A DNA stretch of 64,000 nt from Leptoclinus maculatus (taxonomy: Eukaryota > Chordata > Actinopteri > Perciformes > Stichaeidae), in contig JAVDOI010000020.1 in the NCBI GenBank assembly GCA_032191485.1, positions 1,288,753 to 1,352,752 of the forward strand, written 5' to 3'. Positions 20,318 to 35,100 of this stretch are shown here, one piece after another. How positions within the stretch are numbered: the stretch's first letter is position 1; every line of letters starts with the position of its first letter. Under the pieces are notes generated by a model. That model saw nothing but the letters and a program-made list of their open reading frames with translations. It ran no database searches and had not been told where the DNA came from. The translations under genes were made by a program, and so were the position numbers.

Positions 20318-23300
20318 GGGAGAGAAGAGAGAGTGTTTCCCAGATATGATGCTGCTCTCTGTTTCACTTCTCAGATGGAACCTCAGATTTTAGTGCAGGG
20401 GCGTACAGGATGTTGAGCGGAGACAAGGCGTCACGATCAAAGACGAGAGCGCGGAGCAGCGCGCGGCGTCTGGAGGTGGTTGAGGTCATTATGTAGAGAG
20501 GGTGGGTGGGTGGGTGGGTGGACACTGTGAATGGGTTTCATGTGAGTGTCACACAACTGCTGCAGGAGATACATTTCAAGAGCTTTTAGCTCACGTTGCA
20601 TGCAAATAAAGGCTGTATCTTTGATTTGTGGGACTCTGGTGTGGAGAAGATGCAGGAACCCAAATGACAAACAGATTTAATTGGATAAAAAGCCAAACTG
20701 GAGGCTAATTATATCTGCTGCATCCGCTCTATATCTGGCTCTAATCAAGCCGGACGAAAAGGGAAGTTTTTGAAAACGCGTGCATCAACCCGTTGGCCAA
20801 AGACTGTCTCTTTGCACAGAGACTGAACAAAAGACTCAGTCCCAGAGTGTGTGGCTGTGCAGCTGTCAGGCAGCCAACCTCCCACAAGGCCTGGAATGAC
20901 CTTTCAGAAAAGTGAAAATCAAATAGAGGATTTGTACTCCCAGCTTTGGAATCAAATCTGTTTTTCTTTTTCAGGACCATTGGGTACTTGTGGCTTCTCA
21001 CATGCATAACGCCAAACTCTCTGAGGCCTCACACAGCCTTGTAGGACTTGTGATTCACCAGCAAAATATGTATTTTGGTTAATTGATCTGATTTAATTTC
21101 CCTTCATAACCAGAACCATGAATTCATTATTTAATTTGACGTTTGGCCAGTTTATTGGCCGAATCGTTCCAAACCTGCTTATTTGAGCAAAGAAGATGCA
21201 ATAAGAGTGTCTTGTCTACCATGTTTGATTTGCATGCATGCATCATTTCCTGTCACGTCTTCTGCATGCTGGTACTTTCTGGGCAGGAATGTCGGACGCC
21301 TTCAGTGGAAACGAGCACATAGAGAGACATAGTGTGGCTTTATGTGCCTTTCGTCACAGTCAAAGTTGACTCAGTAGTTCGACCATGAAGTCTGAATATT
21401 AATCAGAATTGTTGCTGTAAATTTAATGTGGATCAAATTCCTGCTTCCCCTGAGCTGCTGCCAACCAGCGATGAGTCACCCGCAGTCTTGGCTTGTAACT
21501 GTAAAAAATGAAAACAAGAAAAGCAGAAGCTCAAAGTAGAGCGGGAAAGCAGTCCTGGATGCTGCTGTGCTCCTATGGTGTCTGTTAATGTGTGTGTTCC
21601 ACTTGATTTAGACCAGTGTTGGCTTCTGATCGGATGGCCATTCATTCATTTGAACAGTATGATTGAAAAACCATAAACGGATTGTTTATTGGAAGACCTT
21701 TTCTCTGAAGAACACTCTGTATTCATTTGGTGTGGTTTGTCCAACTCTTACATCTGTTTTCTACCAATGTCTTTACCAATTACAGACATCTAAATGCTGT
21801 ATTTGGTTTGAGTTGGGTGGATGTGTGTGCCTTCATTAATATGCAGCTACATTACGGTGTTAGCAGACCTACAGCAACACCGTCTGAAATGAATAGCAAT
21901 CAGCCAGAGAGTCGTATTTATAGTCCTCTGTATATCAAGAGGACTGTCGCTCACTGTGACTGTCCTAGAATGCACTTCCAAAAGATGAGACGTATACATG
22001 GTGAGGAGACGCATGCTATTTTAATTTGGACATGTGAGTGTTGGCCCTTCGAAAAACATTTATTGTATTTAACTGTCCCATCACCACTGCTACTACCAGT
22101 AAAACCAGACAATAAAACACTCCGTTCATCTAGTCCATGTATGAAACCAGCCTGCTAAGTATAGGATCCCACTGCCAAGTAGAGTTCCTGTGAAGACGCT
22201 CTTTTACAGCAGGAGTGGGTGTGGTGTCACCAAACTGCCAGTCATGGCCTCGCCATAAATACAACATGGTCTCTGTGAAAAATAGTTCCTCCCAAGATAG
22301 ACTGCGAGGAAACGATACTCACAGGCACTTCTTATATGCTATGTGTTGTATTCTTGAAGGTGCGTATTCATCAGCAGTGCGGTATTTATATGCGGCGAGC
22401 AGGAGCTGCAGATGGACCGGAGCTGGTTGCGGACGGTTAATGGTCGGTAATAAACGGTGCGCCTTTGGAGGGAAAGCTTCCACTTCCTTTTTGGTGTCTC
22501 TTCCTGTAGAACAGAGCAGATGTAGATGGTGTGATAGTGCCCAGATATTTCAGTGAGTCATGGTAAGTCCCCAACAGGGACTCTGTGCGAGTCCCTCAAA
22601 ACTGGAGGAGCCTGGGCTTCTTGATATGTCTGCAACTTATAGACCGGCAGCCTATTAGGAAGAAACCTGCACTTTCTATAGTGTCCACCAGGGGGCGACT
22701 CCTCTGGTTGTATAGAAGTCTATGAGGAGATGACTCTACTTCTCTCTTGATTTATTACCTCAGTAAACATTGTAAACATGAGTTCATGGTCTTCTTCAAG
22801 AAGACTACCACTACCAGAGCCGTATATGGCGTCTCTACGTCACTCCTCCTCAGTCCAAACGGTAACTTCCATTCATTGGTTGCAAAAAAACAAGATGGCG
22901 ACGGCCAAAACGCCGAACTCAAGGCTTCAAAACGGCAGTCCACAAATCAATGGTTGACGTCACGACTTCTTATACAGTCTGTGGTGTTGACTCAGCAGAG
23001 AAATTCTTAGGAGAGAAATTCTTAGTTCATTATTCATTCATTCTATTTGTTGATTAATCTAGTTGAACAGATCTGTAAGTTTTTCCTCAAAGAATGACAC
23101 GAAAGCACCACTTTAAATATTGTGCTTGGATGTTCATTCAGCTTGTAAAAAGCATGAAGAACATGACTAATCAACCAAAGAAAGGTGATCTACAGGAGAA
23201 TAAACATTTGAAAGCAAAACCGAATGCCTGGGAGCTTTACTGCATCACGATCCGTTTTACATTTGTATTGTGAATTGTCACTTGGCGCCTTTGTGTTGTT

Positions 23301-26300
23301 CTTTTACATAAATACAGATGTTTCCACCAGAAGTTGATGCCTAAAAATTCACCAGAATGCAGAAAATTAAGTGTTCCCCAATATTTATTTTACGCCGTAG
23401 ATTCAAGCAGACAGTATGACACAGTGTTGTTTGATCATTAAAGTATGTAAACGTATTCTTGTATAAACCCCAAATATAAGTATGAACCTGAAAATGAACA
23501 TGATATGTCTCCTTAAATTCACAATAGCTGCAAACCCACATACAAAGTGAGAACAGTGTGTGTGGAGGAAGACCTGCTTACAATAAGGCTTCAGCAGTAA
23601 TGTGCTCATCCATCACGGTCTTGAAAGGGGTTCATCCGGGTTTCTAAAAAGGGAAACTTGTTTATCTGCTAATGATGTTTGGTCTTTGATGCTCCTCGCT
23701 GACTGATGTCGGCTCTTTTTTTCCCCCTCAGAAGAAGAAGGAGGCCCGCGGTGGGAAGTTAGCTTTCAGCATGTGTTTCTGCTTTCCTCAGCCTTTTTTC
23801 CATCCACGTTTTCAGCAACAGCCTCACAAAAGGAGGGTTTGGAATGTTTTAATTGTTTATCATCAGGTAGTGTTTAGAGATGAGGGTTTCGGATGGCCGT
23901 TAAAGCTCCAGCCACTCTTTCTTAAAGTATTCTCGGAGCAGGAAAGGCCCAGAGTGGAGAAGAGGAGCCTTCCCTTCCTTCTCGCCCATCTTTCTAAAGA
24001 CACAGCAGCTTGCTCAGTTCCATTCCTGTCAATGCTGTGCATGTGCAAACTCTTCCTCCATATTTAACCGTGGTCTTACATGATATAGATAATAATAAGG
24101 ATATATATTCAGGACACATATCCAAAGCAGTATTGTATTGACTTCACTGTAAAATAAATTGTTTCATTGACAGTGAAGCAGTTCGAATGAATTTCTGAAT
24201 GAAAAGATAAAGTGACAGCAGCCGAGTGGTGAGCACCACATGACTCCGACACTGTTACTGATGATACTGATGCATTAGTGCTGTTGAAACGGACACGCAG
24301 CTGAATTTACCATGTGAGCTACTGAGCTGATTCTGTTATCTGGATGTTTTTACACTGATACAGAACTAACTGGTTTAGAGCGGCCCTGGGTGTAGCAAAC
24401 CCCACACAGTCCTAACCCTGAACCGAAACCCAACAGTATTTGATCTTCTGTTATGTTCTCTAAAACCTGCAGCTAGTGCTTTGATACAAGAATGCCTGCA
24501 TTGTGTGTGTGGTCTCCCTTGACGTTCCTTAGTAGCTGGTTGCGTCACTTCATCAAACACTTCCTCTTATGTGCACTGGCCGCAGGCCAGACGTCTCTAC
24601 GCAGGCTTTTACTCTGACGGGTCGGGGAGGAAGTGCAAAGACGTCTCTACGCAGGCTTTTACTCTGACGGGTCGGGGAGGAAGTGCAAACTCTCTGTAGA
24701 GACTTCAACCAGTCAGGTCAGAGGAGAGCTGCTCTCCTCATCGCGCTGACCTAAATTTGAGCAGATTAACGATGGTCACATTGAGTTGAGGTGTCTTTCC
24801 CTTGTTGTTTCAGCTCAACCGCGATGTAACATCAACTTATTGTCTTGGCAGTGGTGGCATTTTCCATTTAGCTCATTTTGATACTGAATGTAGGTCACAG
24901 CAGCAGGAAGGAAGGAGAAGTCATTACATTACAACAATGATGTCCAATGCACACACTAACGATCCACTGCTAATTGTGAACTATACACCCAGCTGATGCA
25001 GCTCCAGCTGTAGAAGTAAGTGAGTCAGTCGATTAAACAAAACATAGCCTGTAATGATAAAGGATTACACCTTATACACCACGCCAAGGTACAAATGTAT
25101 CCACCGGCAGAGATGTGGGAATACCGTTTCCACCGCCGTAAAGATTCTCGCGTGATCTCATGATTCTCGCGTGATCTCGCGAATCCAAGCCTCACACAAG
25201 GTAATGGTTGTGAATACAGAGGAGGAGGAGGAGGCATCCCAACCAACCCAAGATGAGGAAGAACTCTGCTCACATGATTACCAGACATTTGCACAATGGA
25301 GTTTATTTTGACAGTCCGCTTTTTGTAATGAAAGATGAGCAAACCCTGCAGGAAAAGTCAGGTGATTTTGATGTTACACTGACTGAAGACAGGCTGGTAT
25401 TTATCAGCACCTGTTCACCTTAAAGCGTCTTTGCATATCAATACATTTTTTATATACATTTTTTTTTACATTAGTACTTTCACACAGAATGCAAATATCA
25501 CTTGGCAAATATGCAATGTACTTTTTTTTTACAGAACACGGTCAATATTTCATACACTATAGTTCACAAAAACAAACAACAAAGCAAAGGCGGTAAACTT
25601 TATTGCCCCTTTCAACCTTGGCAATGGAAGCACATCTTTTTGTTCTTACCTTTCACAATAAAAACCCTAGACATGGGGGGGACCATGTTCTCCATTAGAT
25701 AGCTGAGCCATCATTTTCCTTTCTCCCACCACCTCCACCGGAGTCTGTAACCCCGTCTTCCATATAGAAATTATTTCATTTAAAGTCAGACTGAAGCTGA
25801 TGTTTTTTCAAACTTAAAATAAGAAAGTTACAAAAAATCATATTCCTGACAAAGAACAAACGGGGTTAATTATTTTCTCAGCACGTACTTGACTAATCAT
25901 GTGGTCACGTGAGAGCTGGTCTCAAATGTTACTCCTACATTTAGTCAGCCGTGTTCCACTCTGAACGTTTTATTCTGAAGAACAACCAGTGCGCAGCGTT
26001 TTTCAAGTAGACCTTTATTGTGGAGGGAACAGTTCCTCCCCTGCCCAGCTGGATCGGCTCCAGGCGTTTCGCAATACTGCTGATGATGAAATGCCTGTTC
26101 CAGTGAAACGGTTACACCAAAGGAAAATGTCTTGAAGAGCCACAGTGAATCATAATCCTGGTGTGCCAAAACTTCCACGAGGCCTCTGGCTGTTTTTACA
26201 TCACTCAGTTGGCAAAGAGGCTGAAATCTCCTGGTGATGAAGGTCACCATGCTGTCTGGATCCAGGCTGGCTTCCATGTACAGATATCAAAGGGAATGTT

Positions 26301-29116
26301 TACTTTCTGTTCTAATTCACTGAAGGCTTCATAGATATACAGTATATATCAAGATTTTAATTTCTGTATCAGGAATAAAAATGTATGATTTTTATGCCTA
26401 ATAGAATTTTAGAAATGATTAATCTGGTATTTTTCGCGCTAGCTCGCTAATTCTTCTCTCATTTGTCTTGTCTTTATATTTGAGGCCAATCCAGAACCGA
26501 CCCGGAAGTACATCGCCCTACATTTATTTAATTTATTTTTATTTTATTCTACATTGACCAGATGAAAGGTTTGCAGGACTGTGAGATCTTTCTTTATTTC
26601 CCCCTCCATGTCCCTCCCGGGGCTCCGTGTTACAGCGAGCTGAGCAGGTGAATCTGAAGGTTGACTCTTCATGTGTTTTCAGTTGGCATTCTTGGGGAAA
26701 ATGACAAATTGCTAAGCGCCATGGAAAAGACAGGTTGAGACAACGCTCCGATAAATGGGCAGATCATTTACATGTTAATAGCAGGCTGATGAAATCTTCC
26801 AGTGAAGCAGTAAAGATTGGCTGCGTGCCAAGTGCAGACTGGGGTTCAACTAGTTTCTTAGAGAAGAGTTCAAGGACCTTTGTTTTGCAGTAATGAAACA
26901 TCTTTAGAGCACAAAGGAAACGTGGAGATTTTCATCAGAGAGCTCATTCTCATGTCTGTACAAATAATAGCAGCCTTTCTCTCTGTGGTGACGACCTAAC
27001 AGGCTAACTTCAGGATGGTTTATGGTTTGAAGTGATGGTAGTGGTAGTGTGGTCATCTCCTTCCACTGGTTCCCTCAGGGCCTTGTGTGATTCATTGTTC
27101 TGAATGATGTCCAGTCGCAGTCACAGCTGATGACTTTTATTGTTTGTCAGCTCATTTCTGGTCAGACCGCCTCATAAAACCTGCCGGTGCTGTTTAGTGA
27201 CGCGTCATTCTGTGTTAGCGGAATGTACTTTGTTTAGATTCCCCCCCATGGCACTGTGTTTAACTCTTTGAGTGTGTTTTATTATAAGGTGGTGTAAACT
27301 CTTCATGGATGAGAACTGAATAAATGTGCTCTGGTCTTGACCAAGGACAGATCATCATCAGTGTGACGATAGGACTTTAGGTTGACCTTTTAGTCTGGGT
27401 CAAACCTTTATACAGGTGGCGATCTTAACAAAGTGTCACAGTCGGACTGTGATTGCAGTTCTCGGCGTCATGATTCCGTTCAGGATCCATTCTTGATTCA
27501 AAACCTCACTGTCCTTAGTCCACTGAATTGCAATTTGAAACATCACTGGTTTTAGTTAATTAGGTCTCAATTAAAGAGATGGTGTGGATGTTTTGAAGTG
27601 GGCTTGTATGAGGTCCTTCTCCATAGTCACTGTGTTACCTACAGTAGATTGTAGAAACACACAGGAGTACCAGCACGTGAGCAAAGCACTGTACTGTTGA
27701 AGACGTATTTTAGACAATATCAGTTTAAATGTACGCTATATATTCACCACTTTATCTTGCCTCTCTGACGGGGAACTGAAGCGTTATCTATGCTCTCTTC
27801 AAGGCCACCAGACTCCTTTTACCTTGCAGAAAACAGTAGTCGGTGTTATTTTGTGACTTTGGTGCTTTAAAGGGTTAGTTCAGACTCACTGCTTTGAATT
27901 GATGACACGTTGTATGAACTGGTACTGACGGAGTATGAACTGGTACTGACGGAGCATGACCCGACCCTCAGTCTCTAGGTGATTGCATATGAAGTTTTAA
28001 CAAAATCCTTTGTACACTTTTGTCTCGTAAAGCTAATTAAAATGAGTAATGAATGAAATAATGCATCCTTCATCAGTTCAGTACACTTTATGCTGCTTCA
28101 GCCTTTCTTGGTTGGGTATGAGCAGTAGATGTTGGTGGCAAACGGTGTCAAGATAGATGTTGCTGTATTACTTATTGATTAATGTTTAGCATGTAACATT
28201 TCAGAGGCGTTATCACCACAGTCAGAGAGAACAAACGCTTCCTGCAGATGTTCCACATTAGAAGCCGATCAGCAATCTGACGTACTCTAAAGGGGTCCGT
28301 GTGAAGAACGGGCAGATGACGACGTTTACGTCACGCTGATCAAAGCGGAAGGGGAAAGTATGACTTGGCCTTTCCGACTACGATCACCAGCACCGTCTTA
28401 TTCCAGGTTCTTGATCTCAACTGTTAGCCTTCTGCTAAAATTAAGTGGAGCGGTCTTTAGAGCAGAGAGGAGTGGTGTCTGAGGACCTCTTACCTACTAC
28501 TGAGTGGGAACGCTTCCTTGGAACTTCTCGGTCAATTAACGCTGGTGCTTTATTGGCCTGCAGTGCAAAAACAAAACCTGAAATGGCTGAGCAAGAATCG
28601 AGTGGCTGAGTAATCACGAGAACTACCAACACAGCTGAGTTGAACTGGAGCAGGAAAAATATCCTCCTGATGCTCACTATGCACCGCTTTGTTCCATCGC
28701 GTTCCACACACGAACCAGCTGTGCTCATACACTCACACAAACACACACCAGGACTATAGCCCTACTCAACACACAATGAGGTCTTTGAGAGACACTCCTC
28801 TGTTTGAGTACAATGCTCCAAGCAGCTGTGATCCCCTCTCCAAACGGACAGCGCGCCAGAAAACACACACGCGTTTGTCTTTCTGTACTTGTGGGGACCA
28901 TTGACAAAATGCACTCGCTAGCCCGTTAGCTAAACCATCACATCTAAATGCCGAGCCTCAAGTCTTACCCGAACCTTAACCTAAACCTAAACATAACCTT
29001 AACCTTGAAACCAAATCATGACCTTCAGACAGTCCTTTGAAGTAGTGAGGACCTGCCAAAGTGTCCTCACAATGCAGAAATGCCATCAATGTGATATTTT
29101 AAAAGTGAAATTGGTT

Positions 29117-29166
<50 letters not shown>

Positions 29167-32100
29167 AATGACACTCGAGTGACTTTAGAAGCGGAACATT
29201 TCTGTTATACTTTTAGTCCGCTCTTACAGAATTGTTCTCATGTCCTGTTTCCTTTTCTATTTCCATCCAAATGTCAGGCGGATTTTACACAATCCTTGAA
29301 AATATATGGGAAAAACTGCAGTTCTAATTGTGTTTCCATCAGTTGAGTTGGCACCAACACCATCTTTTTTTAGTTTTCCATGAGCATGTGTAATTTGTTT
29401 TGGTGCCACCTCGGTCAAGGCTCCGAGCGAGCTGAGCCGATACTAGAGGGTTAAAACACTGATTGGTCAGAGAGAATCGTCAGTTGAGCGACACGGCACA
29501 TCCTGCACAAACTCGCCATTTTGAAATAGCCAAGCTACCATCAATAGAGACTGCAAGTTGTTTAAAAAACAAACTGCAAAACTACATTGTACAATTGACG
29601 AAGTGCAGATGTTCCTCTGATTGGTTGGTAATTATCCTAATTTCTTGCAGTAAACTAAATGACTTGACGCTGGAGTCCTATTTACTACTTCAATGTTGTT
29701 TAATGCGTCTTATACATTCTCACAGCACTTAACATTGAATTTACTTAACTCACTTGATTTGCGCCCAAGATAATTAGAAACCGAGCGCTCCAACAAACTG
29801 AACAAACATGATGTCTACTTGTGTTTGAGCTCATCGCTGGTCGACGACATGCCGCTCAAAGTTTCTCTTTGGCTTTTCATGGAAGTGGTTTCGTTGATGC
29901 GATGAAACCGATGAATCCTGGTTCGTTTGTCTGGCTCATTCCATCCAGGCTTCTCACAGATTAGCCCAGCTTTCCTGAGCCACCTTTCTGGTCTCTTTCA
30001 CAGACGACGCGTCGGCAGACGGCAGCACCGACTTCCCGGACCGAGCTTCCATGATGGAGGTGCGTCTGCAGGCGCAGGAAGATGAGATCACGCTGCTGAA
30101 ATCCTCGCTGGCTGACGCCCTGCGCAGGATCCGCCTCCATGATCAGCTCTTACCATTACTGAAACAGCAGCTCATTGCAGGTGAGTGATCTTCAACATGC
30201 TCATGGTACAATGGGTGGTAGAACATCGCCCAGTGTTCTTCACACATTACCATTGCATGTGCAAAGACATGCAAATATAGTGCCTTATGTATTTTAAAAT
30301 TCTTAGCGAGTTGATGAATTGTACATAACAATCAAGAGACGTCAATCAAATAATAATCAACTTTTGTCCCACCCAGTGAACCCAGGTGCTGCTCGAGTGC
30401 TGAACCCTGTGTGCTGCTCTGATGGTTGCACAGGCAGCAAAAGACTTTCCTCCAGCTCAGCCATTGATGGCATCCGCCACCCTGCTACCAGGTACTGGAC
30501 CGACAGCATGGATGATGAGTGGCCATCATTTATTTCCCTTCATGCATAGCCATATTGTTGCTACATCAGAGGCATGCTAGTCCGTTCAGAAGCCTGCTTG
30601 TGTTCATATGATGTGTAATTTGTATGACTCTTCCGTGTTGACCTCAACCTTTGAACTATCTCTAGCCAACTGTCAGACAGCATTGTGACCAATGCCAATG
30701 GCCACATAGAAAGCCCAGTGTCCATGATGCCGAGACCCAGATCAGCAACCCTGGACAGGTCAACCCAGACAGAGCCCATCCTCCCGGGGCAGGACACCGG
30801 GCAGGACAGGGTCCCTCTCCCCAAGCGCGTCCAGAGCCTGCAACTGGAGGACGCCCTCCCTCCGGGGCAGTCTTTGGTTGAGGGGACACGGGCCAAGCTC
30901 CACCGCGCCCCCGGGTTGGAAGAGGAGGATGAGGAGGAAGATGACGAAGGAGGAGGGGAGCAGGAAAAGGAGCTGAGTTGGACGTCGTCGGTGGAGGAGC
31001 CCATTCAGCCCACCACGATCAGATGCCTCCAAAGGGACGACTTCCGGGACGGAAGCTGCTCCCCAGAGGAGCTGGGCTCTGCCTCGGCCTCGGTCAGAAC
31101 CTCAGACTCCAACCTCAGCTCCCGCTCCGGCCCCCTGTCCTCCATCCAGGAAGGAGAGAAGAAACTGCTGTGGGTGATCTCGCCACCCTCACCACCGCCG
31201 TCTCCTTAATCATCTTCTCTCTCGAGATTGATCGCATGGCTTTTAAGGACTAATCAAAAAATGTCTTCATTCTGACTTGTGTGACTGCAAACCCCAGTTG
31301 CGCTGCAAACCCCCTTGTGAGGTGATCAGGTTGCCAGGGTGTGATGATGGTGTGTTAGAGCAGACAGCCCGATCGGGGACGACGTGTTCTGTCGTCATGT
31401 TCGCTCCAGCCTCCGTGTGCTTTCTTCCCCATGTGTTTGAGCAGGGGGCGAGGGAAACAATAAGCCTTAGTGGAACACACTGAGTGACATACCTAAGATT
31501 AGCTTCACGGCACACAGATTGGAACCCAATGGAAAATGTGATGCGAGGGTAATTGAACACAGCATACTGAACGAAAGGGGCTAGGGTTGCATGTATACAC
31601 TTGGACTGATCGAGAACGGTCAGGGGGTTTGCACGATTGTACGGATGTAACAAAATATTTTGAAATGGCATATCCGTCCAAACAGCATACATCAGAGTTA
31701 ATACCCGTCAAAAGAACCTCCAGAGTGGTCCTCCAGGTTACAACCACTCTAGCCACAGAGCATTAAGGTTGATGGTTCTGTAAGACGATACAGATGTGAG
31801 GCGTTGACACAGTGCCACGAAGGATCTGCCATTCAACTGGGTTTTGCAGAAACACACAAACTGCCTGAAATCTTGATGATTTTTAATGCAGCTCCGCTCT
31901 TTCTTCATCACACTTTTAACTTCTGTCTTCCTCAAACGAATCAAGGATCTCTTGCATGCTGTGATTTGTTCTCAAACGACTGCCTTTGAAGTGATTTGTG
32001 TGTGTGTGTGTGTAATGTGCATGTGCATGTGTTCTTTTGTCCGACTTCCTTGTTGTGGCTTGGAAATGGGTTTCATTGGTGATGGGTAACATGTGCTCTC

Positions 32101-35100
32101 GTCCCTCCGCTCAGCTCTGCCATGCCCCTCTGAGGTACTGGGAACTTTACTTCAGATCAGTAGTAGAGAGATTTGGTTGCGAGCTGAGTTTCACTTCCTC
32201 GATCCGTGGCCAGTGATGTAGATAGACACCAAAGATTTATTTATACTTGCTCTAGTGATGCTGGTGTTACAATGGCCTTGTCATCAGGAAACAGGGTGTG
32301 TCGCAAGAATTCCTCAGAGACAACAAGAGATTATGGTTCAGAACAGTTTGTTTGTGGGTAGTCATGTTCATTTGTCTTGACCCTCACCAATCCTCTCTTC
32401 TACAAGTTGCCTGTTTTTGGGTGATGGCCGATAATTAGTTATAAGCCAGTAGTTAAAAGGTAATTCCAGTTTATTACAGCTGGGTCCAGTATTCATGGTA
32501 CACTTCTATCAGTAATGATGACGACACTGAACTCAGGGAACAAGATGTCATTTCTAAAAAGAAGTTTGACGGAAACCTGATCAGACAGACTGTAAACAAA
32601 CCTCCGTGTTAGCCAAACTTGTTTGAAAGAGAAAGAAAGAGGAACAACAGTCCCAATTCCCAAACTACAATTATCAGATTATTATCAGACCTACTTCCTG
32701 CTCTCGATGACCTTTTGGCTTGTTTACGACCTGTTCCACTTCTTGTTATGCGTTTGTCTGCTTCAAAGTCAGCCTGCAGTAGCCTAAGCTTATTACCAAG
32801 GCCAAGAGTTAGCATCTCATTAGCTAACTACACCGAGGGCCCAGTGCAGGACTGGAACATTCACTGCGTGGGAGGCAGTGTGGAGTTCAGGGTAACGTTA
32901 GCTGCTCTGTCCTGCTGTGTAATGGATTTGGGGAAGTTTTCCCAGATAACTTTGCCATTACTATGTGTTTGCCAACACATTAGCTTATCCGTGGACCTGT
33001 TAGTCTTCTCTCGTGTTTAAACTAACTCCAGGAGTTAGTTTAAATTCACTAGCTATAGCCAAAGATACTCTCTAACAAAAGATGAACCATTACAAGCAGA
33101 GCCAATTAAATGGTATGCACCTCCTGTCTCCTAATTGGTCATAATCTGTGTTCAAGTTCACTTCTCCCATTAGAGTTAACAGACTCAGGACCTGCCACTA
33201 GTCCCCTAAAGAGGCGGGGCAGTGACGAAACCCACGTGACACTGACATCGGAAATGACACTAAAATGTGCCGTCTACTTTCTTAACCATCTCTACTATAG
33301 TTGATCAAATCTGCCTACGATAACTGCAGTTTTATCCAGCAACATCAACAGTTGCCAGCTAGAAACAGGAGGCTGCTTTTATCTACGTCCGTCTGAAATC
33401 ATCAACCAAATTCCGATGGTAAATCTGCCACCATTATCATTGTAAACTGCTAAACTGGGAAAGCTTTACAGGCGTAGCAACAGTAACAAATGGGGGGGCA
33501 GGGCTTTATTGAGAAAGATCAGTTACTTTGGTGAGTGCAATGTTATTATTACAGAGAGTAATGGTGGCCAAAACAACAAATAGGTTGTATTAAACCAGAT
33601 TTATCCCTTTGGAAGGTTGGGAATGAAGTCGGTAAACAATTCCAAACATGGCAAACACAAAGATGAATGTTTCTGTGTGTACGTACTATTCATACATGCA
33701 AAAATATCCATTAACTACCATTTTGCATGCATACTTAGTGGGGTAACTGCATGCATCTGCGTGGGGTTTAGTGTCACACAGTGTGCTGGAAACTGAAGCA
33801 GCTTTCTGTCCGCTCTGGTGCTCCAGGGTTCGTAGGAACAGCGAGAAACTGGGGAACCCGGAGAAGCAGAGGAAACGTCTGGACAAGAAGGCGGCGTCCT
33901 CGGCCAACCTCCTCGCCCGCTCCCCCAGCCTGGAGAAGTGAGCCACGCTGCCATCACTCACAGCTGTCGCCACACAGCCACACAGCCACACAGCTCACTA
34001 TTTCCTATGGCTGCTGCAGCCTCACATATCTCATCAGAGAGACACTTGCTGGAACACTGATGGCCCCTATGAATAATAAGAAAATTCCATTCCCATGAAA
34101 GCGACTGAGCTAAGCTACTAACTTCTTGAAACGGTGTCATATTTTCAGTCTCACACAGTTATTTTCTGTCTCCACAGCCGAACAAAGGAGCTGATCGCCG
34201 GTGCAGGTGATGTATCTTTTTAGCTTTTCTTTTTTGTCATTCCTTTCATCCTGAAACTGAGACCACTGTGTTCACCACTTTATCCAAATGGCCAAGGGAT
34301 TCAGTTTGCCATATACACAAGGTATTTAACACAGGACGTGATCATATTTATGCAGGAAGTACAGTTAGTGACAGTGTGGGCTCCTGGGTAACTCTGACAT
34401 CTTGATGGAGTAGCAGCCGGGGGCGAGACAAGCCAAAGATTCATTGGAGAAGGTATTCAATATATCCCAATCAATAAGACATTCCTCTCCTCCAGTAAGA
34501 ATCTTGACCTTACACCCACCGTGCAACGCCTCTGCAGTAATTCATAATAGACGTGTTAACAAGTCCCCTATTATCCCAGTCATGATGAGGGGTTTTGCAG
34601 TATCTTCGGCGTACGTTTGCACATGTTTGCAAAACATCCTGGCTCTAGAAACCTGTAAACGCCTTTGCCCTGTCCTGCTGTGTAGTAGTCAGTAAAACAA
34701 AGAATACAATGCTAAGCAGCATTATGATGGTCCACATGCTCATCTTCCATTATTAGAAGATATGGAGGAGACAAAGACACACCTGCACACAGACAATCAC
34801 AAACGCATGTGAACAGGGCCCTTTGATTGACAGGTGACCTTTTATGTGGAGTTCAATGCGAAAGCAGCACAGCAGGAACTGTTCCCTCCCAATGAATGCT
34901 GTCTGTAGTGTAACAGAAGTATAATCCTGAGAGGAACAAATGCTCAAAGATTTTGTTATAATCGGGGACTTTTTAAAGGTTTTCCTGACTTTAGTGTTGG
35001 CAAGGCCAGAGTTGAACGATACTCCTGTACTTGTGCCCGTGCAGCTTCTCACTGGTTCACACATGTAAAAATGAGTGCATTTCCCAACCGACCGCACTTG

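Larger units (their letters stand above)
19805..30003. other. EML3 first coding intron, 3' part
   Basis: No exon is supported. The interval contains the poly-G run, a 50-base duplication (24589-24688), dispersed repeats at about 22660, 27600 and 28880, and (CA)23 at 29119-29164. The remainder looks like ordinary unique intron DNA. Confidence 0.6.
31210..33826. other. EML3 intron (possible microexon inside)
   Basis: Apart from the candidate 20-base exon at 32115 and a 29-base palindrome at 33016 there is nothing recognisable. Confidence 0.5.

Noticed and set aside
20195..20416. 73-codon frame with a poly-Gly run
   Set aside because: Created by the 47-base G homopolymer.
28970..29010. Telomere-like CCTTAACCTAAACC words
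   Set aside because: Short, irregular and part of a dispersed repeat; no TTAGGG array.
30561..31032. Minus-strand frames opposite the EML3 linker exon
   Set aside because: Shadows of a GC-rich, low-complexity coding exon; the plus-strand frame has splice sites and the TQTE motif.
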